From Pelagibius sp. (GTDB lineage: Bacteria > Pseudomonadota > Alphaproteobacteria > Kiloniellales > Kiloniellaceae), in the NCBI GenBank assembly GCA_028280305.1, contig JANQMC010000034.1, positions 124,001-188,000 of the forward strand: 64,000 bases of DNA. The letters run 5' to 3'. How positions within the stretch are numbered: position 1 is the first letter of the stretch; the number at the start of each line of letters is the position of its first letter. The translations under genes were made by a program, and so were the position numbers. This document shows, one piece after another, positions 15,960-24,462 of the stretch. The notes beneath the pieces are model-generated. The model was not told the DNA's origin, ran no database searches, and saw only the letters and a program-made list of their open reading frames with translations.

Positions 15960-16848
15960 GCTTGCCCCTGTTATTGCCTTCTGGGTGTTGGTGCCGGTTC
16001 GCCAGCGCCACGCCGAGAAGGCAGAGGCCGAAACCGATCCAGCCCGCTGGACTGAGGGCCTCGCCGAACATCGCCCAGGCCCAGATCATGGTGACGGGGG
16101 GCGTCAGGTAGATGAGGCTGGAGACCCGCGTCGCCGTGGTGCGTTTCAGGCAGAGCCAGTAGAGGCCGTAGCCGCCCAGAGTCGAAAAGACGATGAACCA
16201 AGCCACGGCGAAGAGGAAATCACGATCCAGCGGCGGGACGAAGCTACCTTCCGACAGCGTCAGGATCAGAAAAACCGGCGTTGCGACAAGGCAGTGGATG
16301 GCGAGAGCGGGCAGAGGGGCGGTTGAGTCGCCTGGAGTCTTGGCATAGAGCGTCGCCCCGACCAGACTGGCCATGCCCAAGAGGCAGAGACCGTAGGCCC
16401 AGACGGGCGCGTCGCCGCTGCTGCCGCCGACCGCCAAGGCGACACCGGCGAAGCCGAGCAGCAGGCCGAACCATTGACGCCGCCCCACCAACTCCCCGAG
16501 CAGCGGGCCGGCCAGTGCCGCGGTGGCCATGGGTTGCAGCGCCCCGATGAGAGCGGCCAGACCGGCGGGTACGCCCAGTTCGATACCCTTTAACCCGGCG
16601 GCCAGATAGACCGTCATGCCAAAGAACCCGATGATCGCCTGCCGGCATAACTGGGTAGCGCTCAGGCCTTTGCGCAGAGCCTGGACAAAAAAGGGGGCGA
16701 GCAGCAGGCTGGCGATCAGAAAGCGCCAGAAAAGAACCAGAAAGACTCCCGGCGTGTCGGCTGAGAGCTTGCCGCCGATGAAGCCGGAACTCCAGGCGAC
16801 CACCATCGCGGCTTCCAGCAGCAACGTGACCAGAAGCGCACGGTTCAT
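15916..16848 (-). CDS. EamA/DMT-family exporter
   Basis: This 310-residue inner-membrane protein has about ten hydrophobic helices arranged as two EamA repeats (WSSGFIGGKLSADTPGVFLVLFWRF in the first, LGGYGLYWLCLKRTTATRVSSLIYLTPPVTMIWAW in the second). DMT-family proteins export amino acids, drugs or other metabolites; the substrate here is unknown. ATG 16848 overlaps the stop codon of the upstream TetR gene (ATGA), so both are made from one transcript and the regulator probably controls the exporter through the palindrome at 17443. The open frame reaches 16950, but that extension lies inside the TetR gene. Confidence 0.88.
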   Translation of the reverse strand: MNRALLVTLLLEAAMVVAWSSGFIGGKLSADTPGVFLVLFWRFLIASLLLAPFFVQALRKGLSATQLCRQAIIGFFGMTVYLAAGLKGIELGVPAGLAALIGALQPMATAALAGPLLGELVGRRQWFGLLLGFAGVALAVGGSSGDAPVWAYGLCLLGMASLVGATLYAKTPGDSTAPLPALAIHCLVATPVFLILTLSEGSFVPPLDRDFLFAVAWFIVFSTLGGYGLYWLCLKRTTATRVSSLIYLTPPVTMIWAWAMFGEALSPAGWIGFGLCLLGVALANRHQHPEGNNRGKLSTVPASDQSARSP

Positions 16849-17432
16849 GTGCGGTGCTGCGTCGTCGGTATTGGCGATTCCTGGTTCAATAGATCTTCCG
16901 CAGCATCGCGCGCTTGCTTGATGGCAGCCCGGTTGCCGAGAAAGCCGCAAGTCGCTACTGCGCCTTCAAGCAGAAGAAAGACTCTGGGTGCCAGCCTGCG
17001 CGCGGCGGCGGTGTCCCAACCGCCTTCGCGCAGGTGTTTGCGGCAAAACGCCAAGTAGTCTTTCTTGTGCTTTTGGACACGTGCGCGGATCGCCGGTTCC
17101 TCGGGGTGCTCCGATGCCGCCCGCAGAAAAAGGCAGCCATTCTCGTTGCCAGGCTTCTGTTCGGCCCAACTCAACATGCCGTCAAACAGACTGAGAACCC
17201 GGTCCGGGCCCTTCTTACCCGCTGCGACTTCGTCAAGCCTGGCGAAGAAAGCGGCTTCTCTGTAGTCGAGCACGGCGACAACAAGATCAGCTTTTCCATT
17301 GAAATGACGATAGAGCGTTCCCAGAGCGACGCCGGCGTCTGCAACCACGCGGTCGATGCCGGTGGCGGCAAATCCCTCGGTATAGAAAAGCCGGTCTGCG
17401 GTCGCGACCAGCGTATCGCGCTTGCTGCTCAT
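16845..17432 (-). CDS. TetR/AcrR-family repressor
   Basis: This 195-residue regulator has an N-terminal TetR helix-turn-helix (TLVATADRLFYTEGFAATGIDRVVADAGVALGTLYRHFNGKADLV, about residues 7-52) and a variable C-terminal ligand pocket with several Cys and Arg residues (GCLFLRAASEHPEE). It is transcribed with the EamA exporter gene, which starts within its stop codon. A perfect 16-bp palindrome lies 11 bases upstream of its start, the expected position for autorepression. The likely circuit is ligand-induced expression of the exporter. Confidence 0.92.
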   Translation of the reverse strand: MSSKRDTLVATADRLFYTEGFAATGIDRVVADAGVALGTLYRHFNGKADLVVAVLDYREAAFFARLDEVAAGKKGPDRVLSLFDGMLSWAEQKPGNENGCLFLRAASEHPEEPAIRARVQKHKKDYLAFCRKHLREGGWDTAAARRLAPRVFLLLEGAVATCGFLGNRAAIKQARDAAEDLLNQESPIPTTQHRT

Positions 17433-17442
17433 GTCTTGTGAT

Positions 17443-17458
17443 TAGAACGGCCGTTCTA
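17443..17458. promoter_or_regulatory. Perfect 16-bp palindrome, probable TetR operator
   Basis: The sequence TAGAACGGCCGTTCTA is a perfect inverted repeat located between the 3' end of the LysR gene and the start of the TetR gene. TAGAAC-N4-GTTCTA is a common operator form for TetR-family repressors, and its location next to the regulator's start fits autoregulation of the tetR-eamA operon. Confidence 0.7.
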
Positions 17459-17478
17459 GTTTTGTCAAGAGAAGCAGA

Positions 17479-18387
17479 TCAGGATGCTGCCTGGGCGTTC
17501 TGTGCTTCGTCTTCCAGCCAGGCACAGAAGGCTTTCACCTTGGGCCGCTCGAAGGCGCCCGGCGGGGCAGCCAGAAAGTAGGCAGGCTCACTCGGTACCC
17601 GCAGATCGAAGGGTTCCACCAGGCGGCCGGCAGCCAGGTCATCGGCGACGAGAACCCTCTGGCCCAGCGCCACGCCCTGACCTTCGATCGCCGCCTGCAT
17701 CATCAGGCCGGCATCGCTGAACTGAGGGCCGCGGCGCTGGGCAAGCTGCTCCAGCCCGGCGGCCTGCAACCATTTGATCCAGTCGGGGAACATCAGCCTC
17801 AGCATGGTGTGGTGCTGCAGATCCTCGGGCTTGCGCAACGGCCGGGGGCTGCGCAACAGGGCCGGGCTGCAGACCGGGAACAGCTCCGTCGTCATCAGGA
17901 GCCGCGCCGCCGCGCCGGACCAGTTGCCGCTGCCGAAGCGTATGGCCAGATCGATGTCGTCCTCGCCAAAGCTGGTCAGGCTGTTGGCGGTGGAAAGGCG
18001 GACGTCGAGGTCGGGTTGCTCGGCCTGGAACCGGGCCAGCCGGTGCACCAGCCACTTGGCCGCGAAGGACGGTGTGGTGGCGACGGTCAGCCGGCCGCCC
18101 CGGTCGGCATAGCGGGCTTGTTGGGTCGCTGTGGCGATCTGGTCCAGGGCCGGGCCCAGCGCCTGGGCGTAGTCTTTTCCCGCCGCGGTCGGAACGACCC
18201 CTCTGGCCTGGCGCAGGAAGAGCTTCACACCGAGGCGCTCCTCCAGGTGCCGGACCTGTTGGCTGACGGCCGCCGGTGTAATCGCCAGTTCCGTCGCCGC
18301 CTTGGTGAAGCTGCCGTTGCGGGCGGCGGCTTCAAAAGCGCGCATGGCGATCAGGGGCGGCAGGTCGCGGGCCAAGGCAAGTTCCAA
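17479..18387 (-). CDS. LysR-family transcriptional regulator, GcvA-like
   Basis: This 302-residue protein has an N-terminal winged helix (LIAMRAFEAAARNGSFTKAATELAITPAAVSQQVRHLEERLGVKLF) with the GcvA-type wording, and a periplasmic-binding-protein-like effector domain. The start at 18387 follows a TAAGTTAAACTTA palindrome (18392-18404). The next gene in its direction is the TetR gene, but the operator palindrome between them suggests separate control. The target genes are unknown; no glycine-cleavage genes are nearby. Confidence 0.9.
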   Translation of the reverse strand: MELALARDLPPLIAMRAFEAAARNGSFTKAATELAITPAAVSQQVRHLEERLGVKLFLRQARGVVPTAAGKDYAQALGPALDQIATATQQARYADRGGRLTVATTPSFAAKWLVHRLARFQAEQPDLDVRLSTANSLTSFGEDDIDLAIRFGSGNWSGAAARLLMTTELFPVCSPALLRSPRPLRKPEDLQHHTMLRLMFPDWIKWLQAAGLEQLAQRRGPQFSDAGLMMQAAIEGQGVALGQRVLVADDLAAGRLVEPFDLRVPSEPAYFLAAPPGAFERPKVKAFCAWLEDEAQNAQAAS

Positions 18388-18699
18388 AAGATAAGTTAAA
18401 CTTAGTCTCAGCTTAGTTCTTTTCGTTTGTCAAGCGTCGGGCGCGAGACCATCTTCCGACCACACTCCCCAAGTGAGTGGCTGTCCTCCCTCCCATCCAG
18501 GATGGCTGCGTTCTGTGGACCCGCGTGATGGAAAGCACCGCCCTTCGCTTGTCGTCACGCGGGTTCCCAGGTTTCAACCAGGCGTAAAATCGCGCGCCTC
18601 TGCGTTGTCAGACGCTAAGCTGTGCTATAGGAAAGGCAGGGACACTTCGTCCTCGCCGCCGCCCTGAAAAGAACATCCCTGACGCAACAGGAGATCGCC
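18388..18699. promoter_or_regulatory. Intergenic region between the divergent LysR and aldo/keto reductase genes
   Basis: This 312-base gap has no convincing gene. Next to the LysR start is a 13-bp palindrome, TAAGTTAAACTTA (18392-18404), followed by two CTTAG repeats six bases apart; this is a plausible LysR autoregulatory site. The middle part is featureless. The aldo/keto reductase ATG at 18700 is preceded by AGGAGATCGCC, a good ribosome-binding site. Confidence 0.45.
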
Positions 18700-19743
18700 A
18701 TGTCCGAATTCTCGCCTTTCCTTGCCCGCGCGGAACGCTACGACAGCATGACCTACAATCGCTGTGGCCGCAGTGGGCTGCACCTGCCGGCGATTTCCCT
18801 GGGATTGTGGCACAACTTCGGTGGCGACCGGCCCTATGAGAACGGCCGCGCCATATGCCGCCGCGCCTTTGATCTTGGCATCACCCATTTCGATCTGGCT
18901 AACAACTACGGCCCGCCGCCGGGCTCCGCCGAGTCCAATTTCGGGCGCATGTTGAAGGCTGATTTTGCGCCTTACCGCGACGAACTGGTGATCTCCTCAA
19001 AGGCCGGCTACGACATGTGGCCGGGCCCTTATGGCATCTGGGGCAGCCGCAAGTATCTGATGGCCAGTCTCGATCAGAGCCTGCAGCGCATGGGCCTCGA
19101 CTACGTCGATATCTTCTACTCGCACCGGGTCGATCCCGAGACACCTCTGGAAGAAACCATGGGTGCGCTCGACGCCATGGTCCGCCAGGGCAAGGCGCTC
19201 TATGTCGGCATCTCTTCTTACGGGCCGGAGAAGACGCGCGAGGCCGCGCGTATCTTGCGTGAACTGGGAACCCCCTGCCTGATCCATCAGCCGAGCTATT
19301 CCATGCTGAACCGTTGGGTCGAAGACGACGGCCTGCTGCCGGTTCTGGAGGAAGAGGGGATCGGCTGTATCGCCTTTTCGCCGCTGGCCCAGGGCATGCT
19401 GAGCAGCAAGTACCTGAAGGAGGTGCCGGTGGACAGCCGCGCCGCGGCGGACAAGTCGCTGAATCCGAAGCTCATCTCCAAGGAGAATCTGGAGAAGATC
19501 AAGGGTTTGAACGAGATCGCCCAGCGGCGCGGTCAGAGCCTGGCGCAGATGGCCCTGGCCTGGGTGCTGCGTGATCCGCGGATCACCTCCGCCCTGATCG
19601 GCGCCAGCAGGGTCGAACAGGTCGAGGATTGTGTGGCGGCGCTCGACAACCAGACCTTTACCGAGGCCGAGCTGGCTGAGATCGACGGTTTGGCGACCGA
19701 AAGCGGCATCAACCTCTGGGCGGCTTCCAGCGCCCATGGATAG
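18700..19743 (+). CDS. Aldo/keto reductase, YghZ (L-glyceraldehyde 3-phosphate reductase)-like
   Basis: This 347-residue NADPH-dependent reductase belongs to the AKR14 / voltage-gated potassium channel beta-subunit-like group. The catalytic tetrad is visible: Asp in HFDLANNYG with its Tyr, Lys in ISSKAGYDMWPGPYG, and His in IFYSHRVD. The GYDMWPGPYG and SRKYLMASLDQSLQRMGLDYVDI wording is characteristic of Escherichia coli YghZ. Such enzymes reduce methylglyoxal and L-glyceraldehyde 3-phosphate. A good ribosome-binding site precedes ATG 18700. It is not close in sequence to the second aldo/keto reductase at 22224. Confidence 0.88.
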   Translation: MSEFSPFLARAERYDSMTYNRCGRSGLHLPAISLGLWHNFGGDRPYENGRAICRRAFDLGITHFDLANNYGPPPGSAESNFGRMLKADFAPYRDELVISSKAGYDMWPGPYGIWGSRKYLMASLDQSLQRMGLDYVDIFYSHRVDPETPLEETMGALDAMVRQGKALYVGISSYGPEKTREAARILRELGTPCLIHQPSYSMLNRWVEDDGLLPVLEEEGIGCIAFSPLAQGMLSSKYLKEVPVDSRAAADKSLNPKLISKENLEKIKGLNEIAQRRGQSLAQMALAWVLRDPRITSALIGASRVEQVEDCVAALDNQTFTEAELAEIDGLATESGINLWAASSAHG

Positions 19744-19922
19744 AAAGCAAGCTGCTTCCGAATATCCAGGGTTTGTGCCAAAAGCCCGCTGTCAAGGCGC
19801 GCAGCGATAGGCGACACCCGGCGACAGGCTGTGCTATGCTAAGCCCCTGTATCGCGCTGGGTGTTGGCGCGTAAGCTTGCGCGGTTGGGGTCCTGCGCAG
19901 GGCAGGAAGGGATGGGATCAGC

Positions 19923-20468
19923 GTGATATCGTCGATCGAGAGCGCGGCGCTGAAGGCTTTGCTCTCCCATTATCTGGAAACACTCGGCGCCAAGCGTTTG
20001 CCGTCGCGCCAGGACATCGATGCGCTGAAGCTGGGCAGCGCCCTGCCCGTCATCTGGATAAGCGAATACGAACCCGCCGCCGGAACTTTTCGCTACCGCC
20101 TCGCCGGCGAAGAGGTGAACGATGCCTTCGGCCAGTCGGTCAACGGACGTCTGCTGTCTGAGATTGTCTCGGCGGATCGCTTCGACTCGGTGAACGCGGC
20201 CTTCCGCCGTGTGATCGAAGAGGAAGCGGCAATGTTGGCTGTCGGCCCGGTTTACCGCTGCACCGACCGTGTCGCTTTGGGTGAGCGCCTGGCCTTGCCG
20301 CTGTCCAGCGATGGAGAAACGGCGGATGGACTGATCGGTGCGACGGTCCGCAAAACCCTGGTTGATCTCGATATCGCCGTGATGCAGGAACAGAAGCTCG
20401 TTTACGTTCCCGTGAATAGCCTGGCGGAACCGACGAAGCGCGAAGCCGCCGGCCGCCTGCGCGGGTGA
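19923..20468 (+). CDS. PAS_5-type PAS domain protein
   Basis: This 181-residue soluble protein consists of little more than an atypical PAS domain of the alphaproteobacterial PAS_5 kind: PVIWISEYEPAAGTFRYRLAGEEVNDAFGQSVNGRLLSEIV, then LALPLSSDG near the end. No output domain is attached, so it may act as a stand-alone sensor or partner. The stop codon overlaps the GTG start of the following hydrolase gene, suggesting co-translation. A related protein is encoded at 51874. The ligand is unknown. Confidence 0.75.
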   Translation: MISSIESAALKALLSHYLETLGAKRLPSRQDIDALKLGSALPVIWISEYEPAAGTFRYRLAGEEVNDAFGQSVNGRLLSEIVSADRFDSVNAAFRRVIEEEAAMLAVGPVYRCTDRVALGERLALPLSSDGETADGLIGATVRKTLVDLDIAVMQEQKLVYVPVNSLAEPTKREAAGRLRG

Positions 20469-21658
20469 CTTGCCGGGCTGCGATGACCACGCCCTGCTGG
20501 ATGCACGGTGTATCGGGCAAACAATCAACAGTTCGCTCTGAACTGCCCTTGTTGCGTCTCTGTCTTGTTGTTCTTCTCTTCATCTCCTTGGGGGGCTGTT
20601 CACCGCTGCGGGTTATCGAGTCGGTTGACCTGCTCACTGACATCGCTGCGGGTGAAGTGCCGCCCGGCATCGAGCGGCAGGCCGTCACCTTTAAGGTTGA
20701 GGACCGCGAAGGGGCCGGTGACCTTTATCGGAGCATGAGTGAGACGCCGCGGGCCGGCCTCGTCGTCCTGCCGGGCGCGAGCCCGCAGGGCCGTGACGAC
20801 CCCAGGGTTGTCGCCTTTGCCGCTGCATTGGCCGATGCCGAGTTCGCGGTTCTGGTACCGGAGATCGAGAACCTGCGCCGGCTGACGATTTCCTCCGACG
20901 ACACCCGGGTCATCGCCGACGCTCTGGTTTATCTTGACCGGCAACAGGGCGGCGACCGGCCGCTCGGCGCCGTCGCGATTTCCTACGCGGTCGGACCGAC
21001 GGCACTGGCGACGCACCAGCCGGAATTGCGGGACCGGGTCGATCTTCTCGTCGGTATCGGCGGTTACTACGACAGCGCGGCGGTGGCGACGTTTTTCACC
21101 ACCGGCTATTTCGAAGATCCCGAGACCGGGTCATTGCGTTACCTGGAACCCAACAGCTACGGCAAGTGGGTTTTCGTGCGGGCCAACGCCGAACGCCTGC
21201 GCGAACCCCGTGACCAATGGCTGCTCTCCGCCATGGCCGACCGCCGGCTTGCCGACCCGTCAGCGCCTCTGGAGGATCTTGAAGGCCGCCTGGGACCGGA
21301 CGGCAAGGCAGTTTCTGACTTTCTGAACAACCGCGATCCGGCGCGGGCGGCGGCACTGATCGCCGCCTTGCCGCCCGGCGTGCGCGCAGAGATGGAGGCC
21401 CTGGATCTTTCTGCGCAGGACCTGAGCGGACCCGGCCCGCTGCTGGTGCTGGTTCATGGCCGCGACGACGCCATCGTGCCTTACAGCGAAAGCCTGGCTC
21501 TCGCCGCGGCGGTAACAGAGCCAGGCGATGCGCCGCGCGCCCGGGTTCATCTGCTGGACGGTCTCGACCACGCGGACCTTGAGTCCGTCTCGCTGGGGGA
21601 CGCCTTTACCTTGGTTCAGGCGATCTACGATGTACTCTTGGTACGTGACAGCGGATAG
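20465..21658 (+). CDS. Lipoprotein with an alpha/beta-hydrolase fold
   Basis: This protein has 397 residues from GTG 20465; a start closer to the signal peptide is possible. A lipoprotein signal (LFISLGGCSP, Cys near residue 45) places it in the envelope. The body is an alpha/beta hydrolase: a strand and nucleophile-elbow region AVAISYAVG, Asp in VHGRDDAIVPYSES and His in LLDGLDHADLE near the C-terminus. The elbow reads A-I-S-Y-A rather than the usual G-x-S-x-G. Esterase or peptidase activity is plausible but the substrate is unknown. The gene overlaps the PAS gene upstream, which ties their expression. Confidence 0.72.
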   Translation: MTCRAAMTTPCWMHGVSGKQSTVRSELPLLRLCLVVLLFISLGGCSPLRVIESVDLLTDIAAGEVPPGIERQAVTFKVEDREGAGDLYRSMSETPRAGLVVLPGASPQGRDDPRVVAFAAALADAEFAVLVPEIENLRRLTISSDDTRVIADALVYLDRQQGGDRPLGAVAISYAVGPTALATHQPELRDRVDLLVGIGGYYDSAAVATFFTTGYFEDPETGSLRYLEPNSYGKWVFVRANAERLREPRDQWLLSAMADRRLADPSAPLEDLEGRLGPDGKAVSDFLNNRDPARAAALIAALPPGVRAEMEALDLSAQDLSGPGPLLVLVHGRDDAIVPYSESLALAAAVTEPGDAPRARVHLLDGLDHADLESVSLGDAFTLVQAIYDVLLVRDSG

Positions 21659-21678
21659 ACCAACCCAAGGAAAATGCA

Positions 21679-22185
21679 ATGTTGATCATGCCCGGCTACG
21701 TGATGGAGATGGCGGCGCACAACACCTGGCAGAACGGCGTGGTCTTCGGCCTTGTCGATCCGCTTGACGATAGGGAACGCCGCCGCGAGCGCGGCATGTT
21801 CTTCGGCTCCATCCACCATACCCTGGATCATATCGCGGCCATCGACCGCTGGATTCTGGAGGTGCTGGACGGTGCGGAGCCGTGGCGCTTCGACATGAAG
21901 GAGATCATCCACGCCGGCTGGGAAGAACTGAAAGCCGAGCGCCAGCGCCTTGATGAGCGTATCCGGAAGCTGGGCGATCGCGTCGACCAGGCTTGGCTCG
22001 ATGCGGTGATCGAATTCGACAGCTCGGTTTTCGGGCGCATCAGGAAGATTCCCCGCGGGCTCTATGTGACCCAGATGTTCAGCCACCAGACCCATCACCG
22101 CAGCCAGGTGTTCTCGGAGCTTTGGCGCATGGGCATCGACTATGGCGGCACCGACATCCCCTTCAGGCCGGACAGTCCTTATTAG
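21679..22185 (+). CDS. DinB-family protein
   Basis: This 168-residue four-helix protein of the DinB/YfiT superfamily has the three-His metal site pattern: His 47 and His 51 in HHTLDH, and the cluster SHQTHH at 136-140. Members are metal-dependent thiol transferases (bacillithiol, mycothiol or glutathione) or damage-induced proteins of unknown role. It lies 20 bases after the lipoprotein hydrolase gene on the same strand. The precise substrate thiol cannot be inferred. Confidence 0.85.
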   Translation: MLIMPGYVMEMAAHNTWQNGVVFGLVDPLDDRERRRERGMFFGSIHHTLDHIAAIDRWILEVLDGAEPWRFDMKEIIHAGWEELKAERQRLDERIRKLGDRVDQAWLDAVIEFDSSVFGRIRKIPRGLYVTQMFSHQTHHRSQVFSELWRMGIDYGGTDIPFRPDSPY

Positions 22186-22223
22186 GGTTCACAAAGGCAA
22201 TTCAAACACCCGGTCGAGTGTCG

Positions 22224-23231
22224 TTACCATCCCGGCCGGCCTGTAATCGGATAGCGCGGGTCGTTGTAGCCCGGCGTCGAGGGGTGGCCCGGCGGGACCA
22301 GGCTGTTGAGCAGCGCCTCGTCTTCGGCGTCGAAGGTCTTGTCGAGGGCGGCGACATAACCCTCCCAATGCTCCATGGTGCGTGGGCCGGCCAGGATCGA
22401 GGTGACGATGGGATTGGCCAGCACCCAATTGACGGCGAAGTCACCGGGGGTCATGCCCTTGGCCTCCGCGTGCTCCTTGATCTTCTGGGCGATGACCAGG
22501 GACTCCTCGCGAAACTCGGTTTCCATCATGCGCACGTCCTTGCGGGCGGCGCGGGTGCCTTCCGCTGGCGCCGCGCCGGGGGCGTACTTGCCGGTCAGCA
22601 CGCCGCGTGCCAGTGGGCTGTAGGGTACCACCCCCAGGCCGTAGTACTCGCAGGTCGGCAGGATCTCCACCTCCGGCACCCGGGTCATGGCGTTATAGTA
22701 GGGTTGGCAGACGACCGGCCGGTCGATGCCCGCAAGCTCCGCCAGGCGCACGAGTTCGCAGATCCGCCAGGCGCGGAAGTTGGAGACGCCCCAATAAATT
22801 GCCTTGCCGGCGCCGAGCACGTCGGCCACCGCAGAAATCGTTTCTTCCAGCGGCGTGGTGTAGTCGTCGAGATGCAGATACCAGATGTCGACATAGTCGG
22901 TGTCCAGCCGGTCGAGGCTTTCCTCGATGGCCTGCAGCAGCCACTTGCGCCCCAGACCGGCACCGTTGGGCTGGTCGCCCTTCATCGGATTGCCGGCCTT
23001 GGTGGCCAGCACCCAGGAATCACGGTCCTTGGCGATGGCTCGGCCGACGATTTTCTCCGACTCGCCGGCGGCGTACTGGTCGGCGGTGTCGATGAAGTTC
23101 ACGCCCCGGTCGCGGGCATGGTCGATGATGCGTTTGGCCTCGGCTTCTTCGGTCTGGTCGCCGAACATCATGGTGCCCAGACAGATGGGGGAGACGGTCA
23201 GGCCGGAGCGGCCGAGTTTGCGCATATCCAT
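22224..23231 (-). CDS. Aldo/keto reductase
   Basis: This 335-residue NADPH-dependent aldo/keto reductase has Asp and Tyr in NFIDTADQYAAGESE, Lys in VLATKAGNP and His in IWYLHLDDYTTPLEE, giving the complete catalytic tetrad. The C-terminal nucleotide-binding stretch (TSILAGPRTMEHWEGYVAAL) is intact. The gene converges on the DinB gene. Natural substrates are not predictable; carbonyl detoxification or sugar-derived aldehydes are usual for this group. Confidence 0.9.
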   Translation of the reverse strand: MDMRKLGRSGLTVSPICLGTMMFGDQTEEAEAKRIIDHARDRGVNFIDTADQYAAGESEKIVGRAIAKDRDSWVLATKAGNPMKGDQPNGAGLGRKWLLQAIEESLDRLDTDYVDIWYLHLDDYTTPLEETISAVADVLGAGKAIYWGVSNFRAWRICELVRLAELAGIDRPVVCQPYYNAMTRVPEVEILPTCEYYGLGVVPYSPLARGVLTGKYAPGAAPAEGTRAARKDVRMMETEFREESLVIAQKIKEHAEAKGMTPGDFAVNWVLANPIVTSILAGPRTMEHWEGYVAALDKTFDAEDEALLNSLVPPGHPSTPGYNDPRYPITGRPGW

Positions 23232-23443
23232 GGGGATCCTCGCTGCGGGAGCTTATTCGTGGACGGATTTAGGGCTGAAGTGACGCCGCGAGTGTAGTCC
23301 GATACCGGCCGTTCGGGCAACCTTCCGTCACATCTGTTGCATGACTGAAACAGCTTGGGTCTTGGACTGCCGCGGGGGCGCGTGCTAAGCCAATAGGCAA
23401 CTTCAGAAACGTCTTGAATATGCGGAACGGGAGCGAGATCGTC

Positions 23444-24403
23444 ATGCGTGTCGGACAGCTTTTTTCATCCTTCGCCGTTGCAGCACTGATCGCCGGCGCG
23501 GCCCAGGCGGCCGACGTCACCGTGGCCACCACCGCCATCGTCGAACATCCGGCCTTGGATGCGGCGCGCGACGGGGTGCGTGACGAACTGGCTGCCGGCG
23601 GTTATGTGGAAGGCCAGAACCTGCGCTTCCTCTATGAGAGCGCCCAGGGCAACCCGGCCACCGCTGCGCAGATCGCCCGCAAGTTCGTCGGCGAGTCGCC
23701 CGATGTCATCGTGCCGATCTCCACTCCCTCGGCGCAGGCCGTCGCTTCGGCGACCCAGGACATTCCGATCGTCTTTTCGGCGGTGACCGACCCGGTCGGT
23801 GCCAAGCTGGTCGGCGATCCGATGAAGCCGGGCGGTAATGTGACCGGCATGTCCGATCTCTCGCCGATCGGCAAACACCTCGATCTCATCAAGCAAATCA
23901 CGCCGGAGGCCAAGACCCTCGGCGTGATGTTCAATCCCGGTGAGGCCAACTCGCTCAGCCTGCTGGAACTGGTGAAGCAGGAGGCGCCAGGGCGCGGCCT
24001 TACCGTGGTCGAGGGACCGGCTACTAAGACCTCCGAGGTGCTGGGGGCGGCGCAGAGTCTGGTCGGCAAGGCGGACGTCATCTATGTACCGACCGACAAC
24101 ACCATCATTTCGGCCTTCGAGGCCGTGGTGAAAGTCGGCATCGACAACAGGCTACCGGTTTATGCCGGCGATACGGACTCGGTCGCGCGCGGCGCCATTG
24201 CCGCCCTCGGCTTCAACTACTACGACGTCGGCCGCCAGACCGGGAAGATGGTCCTGCGCATCCTGAAGGGCGAGGCGCCCGGCGACATCGCGGTTGAGGG
24301 TGTCGACATCACCGAGCTTTATGTGAATCCCGGCATGGCGGAGAAGATGGGCGTCACCATTCCAGACGCGCTGATCCAACAAGCCAAAGAGGTCGTGCGC
24401 TAA
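23444..24403 (+). CDS. ABC transporter substrate-binding protein (TrpX-like, PF04392 type)
   Basis: This 319-residue periplasmic binding protein starts at ATG 23444, where a GGAGCGAG ribosome-binding site and a clean signal peptide (cleavage after AAQA, near residue 22) agree; the open frame from 23414 is longer without either. The fold resembles LacI-type binding proteins: TVATTAIVEHPALDAARDGV, then PIVFSAVTDPVGAKLV and VYAGDTDSVARGAIAALGFNYYDVG. Homologues bind aromatic amino acids or other small molecules. It is the first gene of an intact importer operon with the permease and ATPase that follow. Confidence 0.88.
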   Translation: MRVGQLFSSFAVAALIAGAAQAADVTVATTAIVEHPALDAARDGVRDELAAGGYVEGQNLRFLYESAQGNPATAAQIARKFVGESPDVIVPISTPSAQAVASATQDIPIVFSAVTDPVGAKLVGDPMKPGGNVTGMSDLSPIGKHLDLIKQITPEAKTLGVMFNPGEANSLSLLELVKQEAPGRGLTVVEGPATKTSEVLGAAQSLVGKADVIYVPTDNTIISAFEAVVKVGIDNRLPVYAGDTDSVARGAIAALGFNYYDVGRQTGKMVLRILKGEAPGDIAVEGVDITELYVNPGMAEKMGVTIPDALIQQAKEVVR

Positions 24404-24462
24404 GACCATCTGAACGAAAGACGCCCAAGGACCGTGCCGCCGCAAACGGGCCTGCAAAGCTT

